Below are positions 16,565-27,724 of a stretch of 64,000 nt of DNA, piece after piece. Position 1 is the first letter of the stretch; each line of letters starts with the position of its first letter. Source of the stretch: Arthrobacter sp. Alg241-R88 (GTDB taxonomy: Bacteria; Actinomycetota; Actinomycetes; Actinomycetales; Micrococcaceae). Below the pieces are notes generated by a model, which had not been told where the DNA came from, made no database searches, and saw only the letters and a list, made by a program, of their open reading frames with translations. The position numbers and the translations under genes are program-made. The DNA lies in the NCBI RefSeq assembly GCF_900537115.1, contig NZ_UNRG01000007.1:35682-99681 (forward strand). Direction: 5' to 3'.

Positions 16565-17387
16565 GGGGGATTCGGTCTGGCGGGCAGCCCACCAGCTGCA
16601 CCAGGCTTTGGCGGGACAGAAACTGATTGCATCCGACTTCCGGGTGCCCCGCTTCGCCACGTTGAACCTGGCCGGCTGGACGGTTGCGGAGGTCGTGCCG
16701 CGGGGCAAGCACCTACTCATGCGGGTGGTGGGTCCGGAGGACAAAAAACTCACCATCCACTCACACCTGAAAATGGAGGGCACTTGGCAGGTCTACCCGC
16801 CCGGTGGCAGGTGGCGTAAGCCGGGATACACCGCCCGGTGTGTGCTGCGCACGCCGGTGGCGGATGCCGTCGGATTTTCCCTTGGCATCGTTGAAGTGGT
16901 GGCCACGGCCAATGAGGACTCCATCGTGGGGTTCCTGGGCCCTGACCTCCTGGGGCCGGACTGGGACCTGGACGAAGCGGAGCGGCGGGTACGAGCCGCC
17001 CCGGACGTCCCCATCGGTGTCGCCCTGCTGGACCAGCGCAACCTCGCCGGGATCGGCAACATCTACCGCTGTGAGGCCTGCTTCCTGTCCGGCGTTCATC
17101 CGGCGTCCCCGGTGTCCGCCGTCCAGGATGTGCGGACCATGATGATCGACGCCAAGCAGCTGCTCGAAGTAAACCTCGGCCCCGGGCGCCGGGTCACCAT
17201 CCTCAACACCAAAGGCCTGCCGGTAGGGAGAATGGCCGGGCGGCCCGGTTATTGGGTGTACCGCAGGGAGCACCAGCCCTGCCTAAAGTGTGGAACGCCG
17301 ATCCGGCGGGGCGTCCTGGGAAAGTTGAATGGCGAGGAAGAACGGGACATTTACTTCTGCCCCAAGTGCCAGCCCCTCCAGGCGTAG
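16557..17387 (+). CDS. nei: Fpg/Nei-family DNA glycosylase (Nei2 type)
   Basis: GTG 16557 gives a 276-residue protein starting MPEGDSVW, where P2 and E3 are the catalytic pair after removal of Met. The helix-two-turn-helix segment is seen in LLDQRNLAGIGNIYRCEACF, and a C-terminal zinc finger in C242-x2-C245 ... C268-x2-C271. The enzyme excises oxidised bases and nicks the abasic site. The PEGDSVW form resembles endonuclease VIII-like Nei2 rather than Fpg. Its start overlaps the last 8 bp of lhr, indicating translational coupling. The helicase-glycosylase pairing recurs in Actinobacteria and supports a joint repair role. Confidence 0.9.
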   Translation: MPEGDSVWRAAHQLHQALAGQKLIASDFRVPRFATLNLAGWTVAEVVPRGKHLLMRVVGPEDKKLTIHSHLKMEGTWQVYPPGGRWRKPGYTARCVLRTPVADAVGFSLGIVEVVATANEDSIVGFLGPDLLGPDWDLDEAERRVRAAPDVPIGVALLDQRNLAGIGNIYRCEACFLSGVHPASPVSAVQDVRTMMIDAKQLLEVNLGPGRRVTILNTKGLPVGRMAGRPGYWVYRREHQPCLKCGTPIRRGVLGKLNGEEERDIYFCPKCQPLQA

Positions 17388-17414
17388 GGATGCCGCGCCG
17401 GCGTCCTGGCCTTA

Positions 17415-17445
17415 GGGTCCCGGGCAGGGAGCCCTGCCCGGACCC
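17415..17445. terminator. Bidirectional GC-rich terminator
   Basis: GGGTCCCGGGCAGGG (17415-17429) pairs with 17432-17445 with one bulged C. It lies between the convergent nei and yczE genes and is followed on the plus strand by TTCTGTTTGG. Confidence 0.65.
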
Positions 17446-17481
17446 GGGAGTTCTGTTTGGGAAGCCCGTCCGGGAGTTCCA

Positions 17482-18138
17482 CTAGCCGTTGCTGGCCAGT
17501 GGTTCGGGAGTAACGGAGCCGGCGTCGTCCCGGCCCTGTAAATCAGGTTCCGCCGGCAGCGCGGCCGGCACCATAAACACCGGGAGCAGCAGCTGGACCA
17601 GGGGCCCGATCGCGAGGGCGTAAACGACGGTGCCCACTCCCACCGAACCGCCGAGGAGCCAGCCGACCGCCAGGACCACCACTTCAATCAGGGTGCGAGA
17701 CAACCTGACAGACCATCCGGTGCGGCGCGCCAGCCCCGTCATCAGGCCGTCCCGTGCGCCGGGCCCAAACCGGGCACCGATGTAGCAGGCGGACGCGATG
17801 CCGTTCAGGAGCACGGCCCCTGCGAGCATGGCGGCCTGCCCGCCCAAGTGGGAGAAAGCCGGAATCAGGGCAAGGCCGATGTCTGCGAAAACGCCCACCA
17901 GCACTGCATTGCACAAGGTGCCGAAACCCGGCCGCTGCCGCAGCGGAATCCAGAGAAGCAGAACCAGGAAACTCACGATGATGACCACCAGGCCGATGCT
18001 GAGCCCGGTCCTCCCGGCGACGCCCTGGTGAAAGACGTCCCACGGGTCCAGGCCCAGTCCGGCCCGGATGAACAGGGCGAGGGATATTCCGTACATGGCG
18101 AGGCCGAGGAAGAGCTGGAGGAGTCTGCGGGTCAACAT
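17482..18138 (-). CDS. yczE: YczE/YyaS/YitT-family membrane protein
   Basis: About 218 residues with five to six hydrophobic helices. The N-terminal signature is LFLGLAMYGISLALFIRAGLGLDPWDVFHQG; a second conserved stretch is YIGARFGPGARDGLM. Both match the YczE-like branch of the family. Function is not biochemically defined. It is divergent from a MocR regulator with only 61 bp between start codons. The yczE-yczR pairing is known in other bacteria, where the MocR protein activates yczE; the same control is likely here. ATG 18138 is chosen; GTG 18147 is in frame, and neither has a good ribosome-binding site. Confidence 0.82.
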   Translation of the reverse strand: MLTRRLLQLFLGLAMYGISLALFIRAGLGLDPWDVFHQGVAGRTGLSIGLVVIIVSFLVLLLWIPLRQRPGFGTLCNAVLVGVFADIGLALIPAFSHLGGQAAMLAGAVLLNGIASACYIGARFGPGARDGLMTGLARRTGWSVRLSRTLIEVVVLAVGWLLGGSVGVGTVVYALAIGPLVQLLLPVFMVPAALPAEPDLQGRDDAGSVTPEPLASNG

Positions 18139-18158
18139 GGGAACCACTGTCGCAGACC

Positions 18159-18199
18159 ACTGGCATTGAATTCCATAGCCAGTTTGGGATACTGGCCTT
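18159..18199. promoter_or_regulatory. MocR operator/promoter between yczE and yczR
   Basis: Three copies of a 6-bp half-site lie in the divergent promoter: ACTGGC at 18159-18164, the inverted GCCAGT at 18178-18183, and ACTGGC again at 18191-18196. The two direct copies are 32 bp apart. MocR regulators bind paired direct or inverted half-sites. GATACT (18188-18193) sits 6 nt before the ATG of the regulator and can serve as the -10 of a leaderless transcript overlapping the last half-site. Confidence 0.55.
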
Positions 18200-19744
18200 A
18201 TGTCCCCTCTCAGCGCCGCCGCCCTTGCCCGCCTTCTCGGAACGTGGCACCTTGGCGCGGCGCCCGCCTACCGGGAGCTGGCCGACGTCGTACGCCTCCT
18301 GGTCCTGGACGGCCGGGTGGCGCTGGACACCGCCCTGCCCAGCGAGCGGGCACTGTCCGAATCCCTGGGCGTCAGCCGCACCACCGTAACGGCGGCATAC
18401 GGCCTCCTCCGGGAGCAGGGGTTCCTGACCAGCGGCCAAGGCAGCAGGAGCCGGACCCGGATTCCACGCACGACGCCGGCCGGCGGCACGCTGCTCACCG
18501 GCCCAATGCCTGTTGGTCCAGCGCCGGCACGGCCGGGATCCGCGGCACCGGGACTCGCGGCACCCGGACTGGCCGCGCCGGAGGGGCTGATCGATCTCGC
18601 CTACGCGTCCCTTCCCGCGAGCGGAGAGGTAGTACACCGCGCGTTCGCCGCAGCCCTCACCGAACTTCCGGCCCTGCTCCCGGGATTCGGCTATGACGCC
18701 ATCGGCCTGCTCCCCCTGCGCGAGGCAATAGCGGCCCGGTACACGGCAGCCGGGGCACCGACTACGGCGGACCAGATCCTGGTGACGTCTGGCGCGCAGC
18801 ACGCCCTGACCATCATCCTCCGGGCCCTGGCCGGGCGGCAGGACAGGGTGCTGGTGGAGCATCCCAGCTACCCGAACGCCCTTGACGGCATCCGCGCCGC
18901 CGGTTGCCGGGCAACTCCGGTGGCATTCTCCTGCGCCCCGGCCAGGGGCGGTGACGGCATGCGGGGTACTCCAGCCTGGGACATGCAGGCACTTCAGGCC
19001 GCCCTGAGGCAGCAGCGGCCCGAACTCGCATACGTGGTGCCGGACTTCCACAATCCAACCGGACAAGTGATGCCCGACCTCCAACGCCGCCTCCTGGTCA
19101 GGGCCGCGGCCGCCGCGGGAACAACTCTGGTGGTGGACGAAACCTTGCGGGAGCTGAACCTCGACGGCGTCGAGACCACTCCGGTGGCAGCCTTCAGTCC
19201 AACAGTGGTAACCATCGGCTCGCTCAGCAAGTCGCATTGGGCAGGTCTCCGCACCGGCTGGATCCGGGCTTCCGGGGACCTGATCCAGCGGTTCGCTGCG
19301 GCACGGACCTCCCTGGACCTGGGCGGACCTGTTATGGAACAACTGGCCGGCGCGCATCTCGTCCGGGCCCTGGACGAGCCGCTGCCGGCCAGGCTTACTG
19401 CCCTGCGGGACAGCCGTGCCGCCCTGCTGGAACTGCTGGCCGGATACCTGCCGGAGTGGGAAACGGCGTACCCCTCCGGTGGCCTGTCCATCTGGTGCAA
19501 ACTGCCTGCGCCCATCAGCACGGCGCTGACGGTCATCGCACCCGAACATGGGATCCGGCTCGCGGCCGGGCCCCGCTTTGGGGTTGGCGGCGCCTTCGAA
19601 CGTTACCTCCGGGTGCCATTTACCTTGCCGCCGGAGAAGCTGGAGACCGCGGTGCTTGCCCTGCGGTCGGCGCAGGACCGGCTGGACGCCGCCCCCCAGC
19701 TCCGCCGGACCCTCAAGGACGCGCCCGCCGGCGCTATTGCGTGA
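18200..19744 (+). CDS. yczR: MocR-family PLP-dependent transcriptional regulator
   Basis: A 514-residue fusion of an N-terminal GntR-type winged helix (about 17-90; LPSERALSESLGVSRTTVTAAYGLLREQGFLTS) to a class-I aminotransferase fold. The PLP lysine is in SLSKSHWAGLRTGW (K344), and DFHNPTGQ and the DETLREL segment (around residue 313) are present. It has an Ala/Pro linker of about 30 residues (95-130). Such proteins sense PLP or amino compounds and regulate a neighbour. Divergent yczE is the expected target. No ribosome-binding site precedes ATG 18200, in line with a leaderless mRNA. Confidence 0.9.
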   Translation: MSPLSAAALARLLGTWHLGAAPAYRELADVVRLLVLDGRVALDTALPSERALSESLGVSRTTVTAAYGLLREQGFLTSGQGSRSRTRIPRTTPAGGTLLTGPMPVGPAPARPGSAAPGLAAPGLAAPEGLIDLAYASLPASGEVVHRAFAAALTELPALLPGFGYDAIGLLPLREAIAARYTAAGAPTTADQILVTSGAQHALTIILRALAGRQDRVLVEHPSYPNALDGIRAAGCRATPVAFSCAPARGGDGMRGTPAWDMQALQAALRQQRPELAYVVPDFHNPTGQVMPDLQRRLLVRAAAAAGTTLVVDETLRELNLDGVETTPVAAFSPTVVTIGSLSKSHWAGLRTGWIRASGDLIQRFAAARTSLDLGGPVMEQLAGAHLVRALDEPLPARLTALRDSRAALLELLAGYLPEWETAYPSGGLSIWCKLPAPISTALTVIAPEHGIRLAAGPRFGVGGAFERYLRVPFTLPPEKLETAVLALRSAQDRLDAAPQLRRTLKDAPAGAIA

Positions 19745-19769
19745 CGGCGTCGCTATTGCCTGACGGGGG

Positions 19770-20303
19770 TCAGGATTGCCGTGCGCGGCTTGACGGTGCG
19801 GCAGCCGGTGCCGCGGATTGTGCGGCGGACCTGCCCATCCGCTGCCTCGCGGTATTAGTCCCCGCCCCAACAGGGATATGCGCGGTGGCCTTGGCGAGCC
19901 CAAACAGGGGCATCCCGTTGTAGATGGCCTCTATCCCGGCCGCAGGCACCTGGTAGGTCTCATGCCAAACGCCCACATCTCCGCTTCCGGCAGTTTCCTT
20001 CATAAAACGGCGCCAGGGTTCCAGGTGGGGGGATTCTCGGTCCGCGGCAAACTTCCGCAGATGGTCCGGACTCTCCCAGTAGCTGAGCAGCATGGTGGTC
20101 CGGCCGAACCACTGCTCATAGCCCAGCATTCCCGACGACGGGTTCCCCGCCAGGTGCTGGAGCATCCGCGGCATCGCGGCGGCGACCTTCGCAACCGTCC
20201 CCGCCTTCCACCACCGGTTTGCCCGCATGCCGATCAGGAAGACAGTGACTGATTCCCGGCCGGGGTCGGCGGTATAGCGGCCAGAAAAAACGGTCTGCGC
20301 CAT
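19770..20303 (-). CDS. DUF4188 domain protein
   Basis: A 177-residue soluble protein: MAQTVFSGRYTAD..., then VTVFLIGMRANRWWK, LGYEQWFGRTTMLLSYWESPDHLRKFA and VGVWHETYQVPAAGIEAIYNGMPLFGLAKAT. This is the DUF4188 pattern, related to dimeric alpha/beta-barrel monooxygenase-like folds. The C-terminal 30 residues are low-complexity. Function unknown; members often sit under TetR control. Here the gene is divergent from a TetR regulator across a double dyad, so it is probably the repressed target. Confidence 0.8.
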   Translation of the reverse strand: MAQTVFSGRYTADPGRESVTVFLIGMRANRWWKAGTVAKVAAAMPRMLQHLAGNPSSGMLGYEQWFGRTTMLLSYWESPDHLRKFAADRESPHLEPWRRFMKETAGSGDVGVWHETYQVPAAGIEAIYNGMPLFGLAKATAHIPVGAGTNTARQRMGRSAAQSAAPAAAPSSRARQS

Positions 20304-20327
20304 GGGAAGCTCCTTGGTTTCGGTTTT

Positions 20328-20372
20328 CGTAACGCCGTTTCATAACCCCGTTACGGAACAAGGTTATGAAAC
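20328..20372. promoter_or_regulatory. TetR operator: two interleaved perfect dyads
   Basis: GTTTCATAAC (20337-20346) is the exact inverse of GTTATGAAAC (20363-20372), and CGTAACG (20328-20334) is the inverse of CGTTACG (20349-20355). The dyads interleave within 45 bp of the 79-bp divergent promoter, which suits binding of two repressor dimers controlling both genes. Confidence 0.7.
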
Positions 20373-20382
20373 AATAGGCCCC

Positions 20383-20958
20383 ATGGCAAGACCCGTGGTG
20401 CACAACGATTCCCTAAGGCAGGAACTGCTGGCCGTAACAGCTGAACTCGTGGACCGCGACGGCCCCGCGAGGGTAACCCTGCGGGATGTGGCCTCGGCAG
20501 CAGGGACTTCCACTACTGCCGTCTACTCCCTGTTCGGCGGGAAGTCCCAGCTCTTGACGGCGGTGGTGGATGGCGGGTTCAGGTCGTTCCGGGACTCGCA
20601 GGTCGCCGCTGCACCGGGTGGTCTTCGTGAGCTTGGATCCGCCTACCGGGTTTGGGCGCTGGAGCATCGCGCGCTGTACCGGCTGATGTTCGGCGGCGCG
20701 CTGGCGGCATACGTTGATTGCCGGCCCAGCCCCGAGGTGGCTGCCGGTGCCATGGAACCCCTCCTTGGCGCCGTCGCCGCCGCGCAATCCGAGGGAGTCC
20801 TTCTGCCGGCGCCGGTTGAGGTGGCCGCATTCGCGATCTGGGGCCAGGTGCACGGCCTGGTGAGCCTCGAGCTCGCCCACGTGGGCCCGCCGGACGCCGA
20901 CTGGGAAGCTGCCTACACCGCAGCCCTCGACGCCATCGCCCGCGGCTGGGCTGCCTGA
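20383..20958 (+). CDS. TetR-family transcriptional regulator
   Basis: ATG 20383 gives 191 residues. The N-terminal helix-turn-helix (about 13-58) includes VTLRDVASAAGTSTTAVYSLFGGKSQLL. The C-terminal ligand domain belongs to the TetR_C_13/WHG-like group, with YRVWALEHRALYRLMFGG. The upstream 79 bp hold two dyads, so it probably represses itself and the divergent DUF4188 gene. Its inducer is unknown. Confidence 0.88.
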   Translation: MARPVVHNDSLRQELLAVTAELVDRDGPARVTLRDVASAAGTSTTAVYSLFGGKSQLLTAVVDGGFRSFRDSQVAAAPGGLRELGSAYRVWALEHRALYRLMFGGALAAYVDCRPSPEVAAGAMEPLLGAVAAAQSEGVLLPAPVEVAAFAIWGQVHGLVSLELAHVGPPDADWEAAYTAALDAIARGWAA

Positions 20959-21041
20959 AAGGGACCGCAAGCCGCAAGAAGCGGCCAAGGTCTTCGGACG
21001 TGGACAGACCCAGGAGCACTTCGGGCAACAGCCGCACCCCG

Positions 21042-21053
21042 TAGAATTGTCCG
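21042..21053 (+). promoter_or_regulatory. Leaderless promoter of the pseudouridine synthase gene
   Basis: TAGAAT (21042-21047) followed by exactly 6 nt and then GTG at 21054 places the predicted transcription start on the first base of the start codon. No Shine-Dalgarno sequence is present. Confidence 0.55.
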
Positions 21054-22025
21054 GTGATGCAATCCCCCCTCCCCGTGCGCGACGGCGTCAACGCCACCCG
21101 CCTGCGCCTTCCCTTGGAGGGCCCGTGGGAGACGGCGATGGACTACATGATGCACCGCTGGGGGCATATTGATCCGCAGGGCATCGAGGACAGGTTCGAC
21201 GCCGGCGAGATCGTTGGTGAGGGCGGCACCCCGCTGAGCCGCTCCACGCCGCTGGAGGACCATACATTTATCTGGTACTACCGGACGCTGCCGCCTGAAA
21301 CCCGCATTCCCGTGGAGCTGGGCATCCTGCACCAGGATGAGCACCTGCTGGTGGTGGACAAGCCCCATTTCCTGCCCACCACCCCCGGCGGCACCTACAT
21401 CCAGGAATCCGCCCTGGTGCGCCTGCGGAACCAGCTGGACCTGCCGGACCTGATTCCCATGCACCGGCTCGACCGCATGACGGCCGGCGTCCTGCTGTTT
21501 TCGACAAACCCGGGCACCCGCGGCAAGTACCAGGTGCTTTTCGAAAAGCGCCAGGTTCAAAAAAACTACGAGTGCGTGTCCGCCGCAGAGCCTGCCGAAG
21601 GGTATCCCGCCGTCGAATTTCCCGTGGTGGTGCGCAACCGCATGACCAAGTCCCGCAGCTACCTGCTGGCCGAGGTGATTGACGGCGAGCCCAACGCCGA
21701 AACGCGGATTGAACGGCTGGAAACGTTCGACGGCGGTGCTTCCGCCGCCGCTGCGGCACCCGGCAGTCCCGCGCGCCGTGCGCTGTACCGGCTGGAACCC
21801 CACACCGGAAAGACCCACCAGCTGCGGGTGCACATGGCGTCCCTGGGGCTGGGAATCGTCAATGACTCGTTCTACCCGGAGTTGCTGGACAAGGCTCCGG
21901 ACGACTACACCAAGCCCCTGCAGCTCCTGGCCCGCGGCATCCGGTTCGTGGACCCCATCTCGGGGAAGCCGGTGGAGTACCGCAGCCGCCTGCAGCTCAG
22001 CGAAGCAACCCGAAGCCGTACCTGA
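21054..22025 (+). CDS. RluA-family RNA pseudouridine synthase
   Basis: A 323-residue protein with the catalytic signature MHRLDRMTAGVLLF (catalytic aspartate D140), LLVVDKPHFLPTTP before it, and HTGKTHQLRVHMASLG near residue 250. These are motifs II and III of the RluA family. The N-terminal 90 residues resemble a degenerate S4-like region without a clear S4 motif. The target uridine (23S rRNA or tRNA) cannot be assigned from sequence. GTG 21054 is preferred because it lies at the start point predicted from TAGAAT; ATG 21057 is one codon on. Confidence 0.88.
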   Translation: MMQSPLPVRDGVNATRLRLPLEGPWETAMDYMMHRWGHIDPQGIEDRFDAGEIVGEGGTPLSRSTPLEDHTFIWYYRTLPPETRIPVELGILHQDEHLLVVDKPHFLPTTPGGTYIQESALVRLRNQLDLPDLIPMHRLDRMTAGVLLFSTNPGTRGKYQVLFEKRQVQKNYECVSAAEPAEGYPAVEFPVVVRNRMTKSRSYLLAEVIDGEPNAETRIERLETFDGGASAAAAAPGSPARRALYRLEPHTGKTHQLRVHMASLGLGIVNDSFYPELLDKAPDDYTKPLQLLARGIRFVDPISGKPVEYRSRLQLSEATRSRT

Positions 22026-22099
22026 AGCATGCACCGGCCGCCCGCATAAACCCCTGACTCCCCGGCCTGGCCGAACCAAAGTGGGGTACCTTTGTGGCA

Positions 22100-22720
22100 A
22101 TGGACTTCGGCAGCGCTGACAGCTGGGGGACGGCGATCTATTTCTGGATCATCCCCATCGTGCTCGGCGACGCCATCTTTCCGCCGGTCCCGTCCGAGAT
22201 GGTGGTGATTACCGGCGGAGCGCTTTCCGCTGACGGCCGGGCCAATGTGTTCCTGGTGATGGCCCTGTCGGCCGTGGCCTCCTGGCTGGGCGATGTTGTG
22301 GTGTTCCAGCTGTTCAGGAAGCGGCTGAGCCACGTCCTCGACCGCTGGAGATGGGGCCGGCGCGTGCACTCCGGAATCCACGACGCCATCGCCAAGGCCG
22401 GCCGTTCATCCACATACGGGACCATCATTGGCGCCAGGTTCATTCCGGGCGGACGGCTTGCCACGTCTGCCGCTGCAGGGATCGCGAACGTTTCGGTCCG
22501 CGGCTTCAGCCTGTGCGCCGGGCTCGGGGCGTTGCTCTGGGCCTGCTGGCTGGTGGGCCTGGGCTACTTCACCGGTTCCGCCACGGGCCTGCCCTTCTGG
22601 GCCAGCTCGCTGATCGGCGTGGCGCTGGGACTGGTGATCGGCGTCGTCGTCGGCATCATTGTGACGCGGCGCCGGGGCAACAGCTCGCCGGTGGAGGAGC
22701 CGGACCCTCCCCTGGCGTAG
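22100..22720 (+). CDS. DedA-family membrane protein
   Basis: A 206-residue protein of the DedA/SNARE-associated superfamily. It has GDAIFPPVPSEMVVITGGAL near the N-terminus, the conserved acidic/basic core, GARFIPGGRLATSAAAGI at about 112-129 (the F-x-R-x3-G-R motif), and four to five hydrophobic helices. DedA proteins are proposed lipid (undecaprenyl-phosphate or phospholipid) flippases. TACCTT lies 7 nt before ATG 22100, consistent with a leaderless start; GTG 22094 is in frame. The C-terminal tail is short and acidic. It ends 4 bp before the convergent 101-residue gene. Confidence 0.85.
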   Translation: MDFGSADSWGTAIYFWIIPIVLGDAIFPPVPSEMVVITGGALSADGRANVFLVMALSAVASWLGDVVVFQLFRKRLSHVLDRWRWGRRVHSGIHDAIAKAGRSSTYGTIIGARFIPGGRLATSAAAGIANVSVRGFSLCAGLGALLWACWLVGLGYFTGSATGLPFWASSLIGVALGLVIGVVVGIIVTRRRGNSSPVEEPDPPLA

Positions 22721-22724
22721 CTCT

Positions 22725-23030
22725 TTAGACAGGCGCCCAGCGGCCCCTGTTGCGGCGCAGCACCATCAGCGAGCCGGTCAGCGCAACGCGTTCAACGGCG
22801 TCGCGCATCATGGCTGCCGATTCCAGCGCCTGCTGGTTCTCACCGCTGTACTCGGTCGCCTCAACAAGGAATCGCAGGTTCAGTTGCGGCACTCCGCCGG
22901 CAATCTGCAGCTGGTTCGACTCCACGTGGTGGCGGGTTTCCAGCGCCTCCACCGCTGCATCCATAACGGCTTCAGGCGGAATGCCGGGGCGCAGGCCTGT
23001 GATCTTCAAGCGGGTTTGGAACGATGGCAT
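22725..23030 (-). CDS. Hypothetical protein, 101 aa
   Basis: ATG 23030, with GGAGG 1-2 nt upstream, gives 101 residues: MPSFQTRLKITGLRPGIPPEAVMDAAVEALETRHHVESNQ and so on, ending MVLRRNRGRWAPV. The pattern is beta strand, helix, two strands, helix, strand, like a small ferredoxin-like fold. No family is recognised. The upstream region is filled by the repeat array at 23049-23290, so its promoter must lie within or beyond the array. Confidence 0.6.
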   Translation of the reverse strand: MPSFQTRLKITGLRPGIPPEAVMDAAVEALETRHHVESNQLQIAGGVPQLNLRFLVEATEYSGENQQALESAAMMRDAVERVALTGSLMVLRRNRGRWAPV

Positions 23031-23048
23031 GCCTCCAACCCTACCCAG

Positions 23049-23290
23049 ACGCTCTCTCACTTAATGCGGGAAAACCACAAACGCTCTCTCACTCGATGCT
23101 GGAAAACCCAAACGCTCTCTCACTTGATGCTGGAAACCCTCACACGCCCCATCACCCAATGCAGGAAATGCCCAAACGCCCCATCATTATGAATTGCTTT
23201 CAGTTCAGGGTGCGAGAGCGTCCGTGAAAACGCGACGTCAAGTGAGAGAGGGTTGGGGAAAAGGGCACATCAAGTCAGAGAGGGTTGGGG
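23049..23290. repeat. 32-bp-phased repeat array (locus 1)
   Basis: Five copies of the core ACGCTCTCTCACTTxATGC, two of them degenerated to ACGCCCCATCA, start at 23049, 23081, 23112, 23144 and 23176 (31-32 bp apart). They are followed by at least three degenerate copies in the opposite orientation (GAGAGCG/GAGAGGGTT near 23211, 23241 and 23273), again about 32 bp apart. The array fills the gap between the 101-residue gene and ppc and ends at the base before the ppc stop codon. The arms can pair over long distances. Confidence 0.85.
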
Positions 23291-26122
<2,832 letters not shown>

Positions 26123-26234
26123 GGAAACTATCTTTCGAGGGTTCGGACTTGGCTCGTACACTGCGCTGGATACTGTGAGCCACGTAACTAGCTAAAGATG
26201 CTACCCGCAGTCCGGCGGCTCGGGGGAATCCGTC

Positions 26235-26783
26235 TCAGATAATGTCGTCCGCCGGGTAACCGACATGGTGTTTCACGCGCTCAAGCTCAGCCCGCAGCTG
26301 TGCCAGCTCCTTTTGGGAGGAAGCAAATTCAGTCTTCCGGCGCTTGGTTTCCACAGCGTTGCCGATCAGGACGCACAGCCCCACCGGAACGGCGGCGGCA
26401 AGGGCCCAGCCGGCCGCAACAAAAAAGTCCAGCGCCACCGGAAAGGCGGCACGGAAGTCCACAAACTCGTTGACGACATCGGCCACACCGCTGAGTGTCC
26501 CGTCCAGCGGTTCCAGGAACTGCCCCACCATGGGAGTTTCCGAGAGCGACGGCGGATCGACTTTGGCTTCCTCATCACCGCCCCAGCGGCCTTCGCCCAG
26601 ATGGTTCAGGACGTAGATGCCCGCTGCGAGGCTGGCGGCAATAAATACCTGGACGCCGGCGAACAGGGCCAGATCCGGACGCCGCGGCCGCCGCAACAGC
26701 AGCACCACCACCGCGGAAGCCAGTGCAGCAATCCACGTCAACCACTTGAGCCACTCACTACTTACGCCCGCCAAAATATCCAC
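26235..26783 (-). CDS. Hypothetical membrane protein with C-terminal coiled coil
   Basis: A 182-residue protein with three hydrophobic helices (about 11-30, 38-58 and 115-142) and an acidic loop between the second and third. A charged heptad-like helix ends the protein (KTEFASSQKELAQLRAELERVKHH). No enzymatic motif is visible and the family is not recognised. Coding potential is good and it stands alone between ppc and the DUF1684 gene. A structural or signalling role at the membrane is only a guess. Confidence 0.6.
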   Translation of the reverse strand: MDILAGVSSEWLKWLTWIAALASAVVVLLLRRPRRPDLALFAGVQVFIAASLAAGIYVLNHLGEGRWGGDEEAKVDPPSLSETPMVGQFLEPLDGTLSGVADVVNEFVDFRAAFPVALDFFVAAGWALAAAVPVGLCVLIGNAVETKRRKTEFASSQKELAQLRAELERVKHHVGYPADDII

Positions 26784-26876
26784 GCCACCTATTCAACAAT
26801 GCGGACAGGCCTGCCGCGGAATGAACGCCTGCCATGCGCGGTTGTAGCCGGGGCAAGCCGACCTCCGAAAGGAACC

Positions 26877-27713
26877 ATGAGCACCATTCCAGCCGCCAAA
26901 GTGGAGCGCTGGCAGCGCTTCCGCGACAACCGGAACAAGGCCCTGGCCACCCGCCACGGCTGGCTGACTCTCACCTCCTTCCAGTGGTTGGAGGACTCCC
27001 CCGCCGCCGTCGAACTGGCGCCCGGGCTGTGGTCAACGGACGGCACGACGGCGACACTCACCGCAGTGCCGGCTGACGGGCTGTCACTGGTGGAGTCTGG
27101 CAAACCGGTCCATGGCACCGTTTCCGCCGCCCTCGCCGACGAGGAGTCGCTGATGTGGGTCCAATTCGGCGGAATTGATGGGGCGCAGATCGTGGTTGAG
27201 CTGGCCATGCGGGGAGGCCGGTACGCCCTCCGCACCCGGGACGCAGGGTCGCCCGTTTTCACCGAATTCGACGGCGTTCCCACCTACCCGTACGACCCCC
27301 GCTGGGAGGTGACCGGGAAGTTCGAGCCCTACCCCGAGCCAGTGGACGTGCCGATCGCCACGGCCAACCCCCTGGTGGACGGCATCCACCGCACGGTGGG
27401 CGACGTGGTGTTCCGCCTTCCCGGCAGCGGGCACGAGTTCCGGCTGCAGGCGGAGGAGGAAAAGCTCGGCGCCCTGACCGTGACGTTCCACGATGAAACC
27501 AACGGCGATACTACCGATGACTGGCGCAAGCTCGCCCTGACCCGGCCCCGCCCGGACGGGTCCGTGGTCCTGGATTTCAACCGCGCCATCAACTATCCCA
27601 GCGCCTTCACCCCCTACGGCACCTGCCCCATGCCCGTGAAGAACAACTCGTTGGACATACGTGTCGAGGCGGGCGAGATGCAGCCCTATCCGCCCAGCGA
27701 TTTTGGCAGCTAA
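26877..27713 (+). CDS. DUF1684 protein
   Basis: A 278-residue soluble protein with the DUF1684 features: RHGWLTLTSFQWLE near residue 28, FDGVPTYPYDPRWEVTGKFEPYP at about 130-152, and the highly conserved C-terminal block LDFNRAINYPSAFTPYGTCPMPVKNNSLDIRVEAGE. The start at ATG 26877 has AAAGGA 4 nt upstream. No function is established for the family; the conserved Asn/Tyr/Cys cluster suggests an enzyme. It converges on the acyl-CoA dehydrogenase gene with 11 bp between stops. Confidence 0.85.
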   Translation: MSTIPAAKVERWQRFRDNRNKALATRHGWLTLTSFQWLEDSPAAVELAPGLWSTDGTTATLTAVPADGLSLVESGKPVHGTVSAALADEESLMWVQFGGIDGAQIVVELAMRGGRYALRTRDAGSPVFTEFDGVPTYPYDPRWEVTGKFEPYPEPVDVPIATANPLVDGIHRTVGDVVFRLPGSGHEFRLQAEEEKLGALTVTFHDETNGDTTDDWRKLALTRPRPDGSVVLDFNRAINYPSAFTPYGTCPMPVKNNSLDIRVEAGEMQPYPPSDFGS

Positions 27714-27724
27714 CCCACCCAGGA

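Noticed and set aside
17684..19903. 739-codon minus-strand frame opposite the MocR gene
   Set aside because: Gly/Arg/Pro-rich translation without any motif, overlapping three well-supported genes (yczE, MocR, DUF4188).
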